From JAGVVZ01 sp964372465 (lineage in GTDB: Archaea; Aenigmatarchaeota; Aenigmatarchaeia; CG10238-14), in contig CAYJRA010000032.1 of the NCBI GenBank assembly GCA_964372465.1, positions 1 through 5,299 of the forward strand: DNA of 5,299 nt. Reading direction: 5' to 3'. Both the position numbers and the translations under genes were made by a program. Under the pieces are notes generated by a model. The model did no database searches and was not told the origin of the DNA. It was given only the letters and a program-made list of their open reading frames with translations. Of the stretch, positions 4,247 through 5,299 are shown in pieces; the first letter of the stretch is position 1; every line of letters begins with the position of its first letter.

Positions 4247-5107
4247 TTACATAACTCCCCTCCATTTATATTTATAACAATCTATTGAACAATCACCCAT
4301 AAGATTAAAAAATCTTTCTTTAGATGAAGACAATACTCTCAATTTATTTGATTTCAATAAATTGGAATAAATATTTAGGGTTCTTAACTTTTCTAAAATA
4401 AAAATAAGATCTTTTCTACTAAACCCTTGAGTCGAAAGTTTTATTTCAAAATATTTTGAATTAGGAAATTTTTTCTTATTATTGAATGGAATAGAACCAT
4501 CTCCCAAGAACCAATAAAGCAAAGTTTTTCCAAATAGTTTAATATCTCTAGGAATAATCTTTTTTCTTTCTTGGTACCATTTATTCCTAAACTCTAGAAG
4601 CATAGGAGTAAATCTTGATTTCATATGATAGCAATTCATTTTTTTATCATACCAAATCGGTCCCCAATTCAAAGGAAGGATTTCTCTAATGTGTTGCAAA
4701 AATTCCTTATATTTACATCCCTGAGTATATCTTCCAGAATATTTATTAGAATCAATATGCCCATCGCTTAATAAAGGTCCCTCTAATACTTGGATATGTT
4801 CATTACTCAACTGTATTGGTCCATTTCTAGCATGAGAATTCTTCTTTGAAATTATTGATTTAGATCTTTTAGAATGTTTTTTTCCATAAAAAGGATTCAA
4901 ACTTCCTTTCAGAGATTCGCTTATTGATCTACTCTTAATATTATATTTTTTCATCAAATAAAAGATAGCAGTTTGGTTCACATTAAACATTTTTGCAATT
5001 TTTGATTGAGAGAGTTTATTAACATAGTAAAGATTACTAAGTTTTTCCTTAGTCAGATTAATTAAATTGTAGTTATTCCCATTATAACCCGTTAATGTGT
5101 TTTCCAT
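4247..5107 (-). CDS. LAGLIDADG homing endonuclease with HTH and NUMOD3-like modules
   Basis: This 286-residue protein has three parts. Residues about 19-60 (LTKEKLSNLYY to YNIKSR, including LSQSKIAKMFNVNQTAI) form a helix-turn-helix. Residues about 66-90 (LKGSLNPFYGKKHSKRSKSI) match the NUMOD3 pattern, a small DNA-contact repeat of intron and free-standing endonucleases. Residues about 105-282 hold a two-motif LAGLIDADG domain: LEGPLLSDGHI (108-118) and LLYWFLGDGSI (196-206), both with the metal-binding acid (D115, D203). Such enzymes cut a long recognition site and spread their own gene by repair copying. No intein splicing motifs are seen, and the gene is not inside another ORF, so it appears free-standing. 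It has its own TATA-like box and starts leaderless at 5107. Its TAA is immediately followed by the gmd ATG, with no gap. The adjacent gmd glycine-loop region, conserved across genomes and altered here, is an attractive but unproven target. Confidence 0.87.
   Translation of the reverse strand: MENTLTGYNGNNYNLINLTKEKLSNLYYVNKLSQSKIAKMFNVNQTAIFYLMKKYNIKSRSISESLKGSLNPFYGKKHSKRSKSIISKKNSHARNGPIQLSNEHIQVLEGPLLSDGHIDSNKYSGRYTQGCKYKEFLQHIREILPLNWGPIWYDKKMNCYHMKSRFTPMLLEFRNKWYQERKKIIPRDIKLFGKTLLYWFLGDGSIPFNNKKKFPNSKYFEIKLSTQGFSRKDLIFILEKLRTLNIYSNLLKSNKLRVLSSSKERFFNLMGDCSIDCYKYKWRGVM
4257..4263 (-). promoter_or_regulatory. gmd: Strong Shine-Dalgarno for gmd inside the endonuclease gene
   Basis: Minus-strand GGAGGGG lies 10 nt before ATG 4246, within the last codons of the endonuclease gene (its Trp-Arg-Gly). 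It is the strongest ribosome binding site seen in the window. It supports 4246 as the real gmd start and rejects TTG 4162, which has no such site. Confidence 0.6.
4265..4277 (-). promoter_or_regulatory. TATA-like box for gmd inside the endonuclease gene
   Basis: Minus-strand TTATAAATATAAA is centred 25 nt upstream of gmd ATG 4246, the same spacing seen for the other candidate promoters here. It overlaps codons for the Cys-Tyr-Lys-Tyr stretch near the endonuclease C-terminus. A start site at the ATG would exclude the Shine-Dalgarno from the mRNA, so read-through from the endonuclease promoter and this internal promoter may be alternatives. Confidence 0.35.
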
Positions 5108-5127
5108 TCCAAAACCTTTTTCAAAAA

Positions 5128-5137
5128 CCTTTATAAC
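5128..5137 (-). promoter_or_regulatory. TATA-like box for the endonuclease gene
   Basis: Minus-strand GTTATAAAGG is centred about 25 nt before ATG 5107. No Shine-Dalgarno lies between it and the ATG, which suggests a leaderless transcript. It sits in a 59-bp divergent spacer beside the opposing promoter. Confidence 0.5.
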
Positions 5138-5147
5138 TTTTTATATT
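5138..5147 (+). promoter_or_regulatory. TATA-like box for the rightward glycosyltransferase-like gene
   Basis: Plus-strand TTTTTATATT is centred about 25 nt before ATG 5167, again the leaderless spacing. It abuts the opposing TATA-like box at 5128-5137, so the two divergent promoters are packed so tightly that occupancy of one may hinder the other. Confidence 0.45.
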
Positions 5148-5166
5148 GTCCAAAATACAATAGAAT

Positions 5167-5299
5167 ATGAAAGATAAAAAAATTTTAGTAGGCTGCCCAA
5201 CCTCAGACTATCACAAATATTGTTTAGAAGAATATGCAGAAGCAGTAAAGAATCTAACATACAAAAATTATGATATTTTATTAGTTGACAACTCCAAGG
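5167..5299 (+). CDS. Glycosyltransferase-like protein, N-terminal fragment (partial)
   Basis: ATG 5167 opens a frame that stays open to the window edge, giving 44 residues. The opening MKDKKILVGCPTSDYHKY is followed by a helix and then NYDILLVDNSK. A first beta strand, an amphipathic helix and a second strand ending in a Val-Asp-Asn-Ser turn match the start of a GT-A type nucleotide-sugar binding fold (compare VDxxS/GSTD in GT2 enzymes). It faces away from the sugar-nucleotide block, and its promoter adjoins that of the endonuclease. With only the first strands visible, the family is a reasonable guess and the substrate is unknown. Confidence 0.65.
   Translation, partial: MKDKKILVGCPTSDYHKYCLEEYAEAVKNLTYKNYDILLVDNSK

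Noticed and set aside
5048..5107. Endonuclease N-terminus (TLTGYNGNNY) as a captured copy of the Gmd loop (LITGITGQDGSY)
   Set aside because: The likeness covers only a few Gly, Thr, Asn and Tyr residues with gaps, and the codons do not align. The following HTH is of the kind that often starts near an endonuclease N-terminus. Chance is the better explanation.
4247..5107. Endonuclease as part of an intein
   Set aside because: No N-terminal Cys/Ser splice block or C-terminal His-Asn motif is present, and the ORF has its own start and stop with no host protein on either side in the same frame.
1..5299. CRISPR array, transposase or long terminal repeats
   Set aside because: No regularly spaced repeats, no transposase-like protein and no long inverted repeats were seen on reading both strands.

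Overview
The window looks archaeal. It is AT-rich, and the tRNA gene lacks an encoded CCA. TATA-like boxes sit about 25 nt before several start codons, which suggests leaderless transcripts. Genes overlap by 4 to 14 nt. A LAGLIDADG homing endonuclease of a style common in archaea is present. A DPANN-type or similar low-GC archaeon is a reasonable guess, but no phylogenetic marker gene here settles it.

Layout: positions 3-95 hold the tail of an unidentified plus-strand protein. A tRNA-Thr(UGU) follows on the plus strand at 129-214; it carries about 14 extra bases between the D stem and the anticodon stem. From 4246 down to 214 the minus strand carries a nucleotide-sugar and glycosylation block: GDP-mannose 4,6-dehydratase (gmd), a ColD-like PLP 3-dehydratase with His in place of the catalytic Lys, a 36-codon remnant of a Rossmann-fold (SDR) gene, a GDP-L-fucose/GDP-L-colitose synthase-type SDR, and a GT2 glycosyltransferase. 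Directly upstream of gmd (5107-4247) is a homing endonuclease gene with HTH, NUMOD3-like and double LAGLIDADG parts. Its stop codon abuts the gmd ATG. A divergent plus-strand glycosyltransferase-like gene starts at 5167 and runs off the window.

Pathway: Gmd makes GDP-4-keto-6-deoxy-D-mannose from GDP-mannose. A ColD-type enzyme would remove the 3-hydroxyl, and the synthase-type SDR would epimerise C5 and reduce C4. Together they predict GDP-L-colitose (a 3,6-dideoxyhexose), or GDP-L-fucose if ColD is bypassed, for use in a surface glycan or glycoprotein.

The most striking point is in gmd. Its otherwise well conserved reading frame is interrupted in the NADP-binding glycine-rich loop by an in-frame extra 18 nt containing TAG. 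The insert lies in the loop of a potential 12-bp hairpin, is bordered by 10-bp direct repeats, and is next to the endonuclease gene. This recalls the phage T4 mobA/gene 60 arrangement of a homing endonuclease with a ribosome-bypassed insert. A simple pseudogene or a sequence error remains a live alternative.
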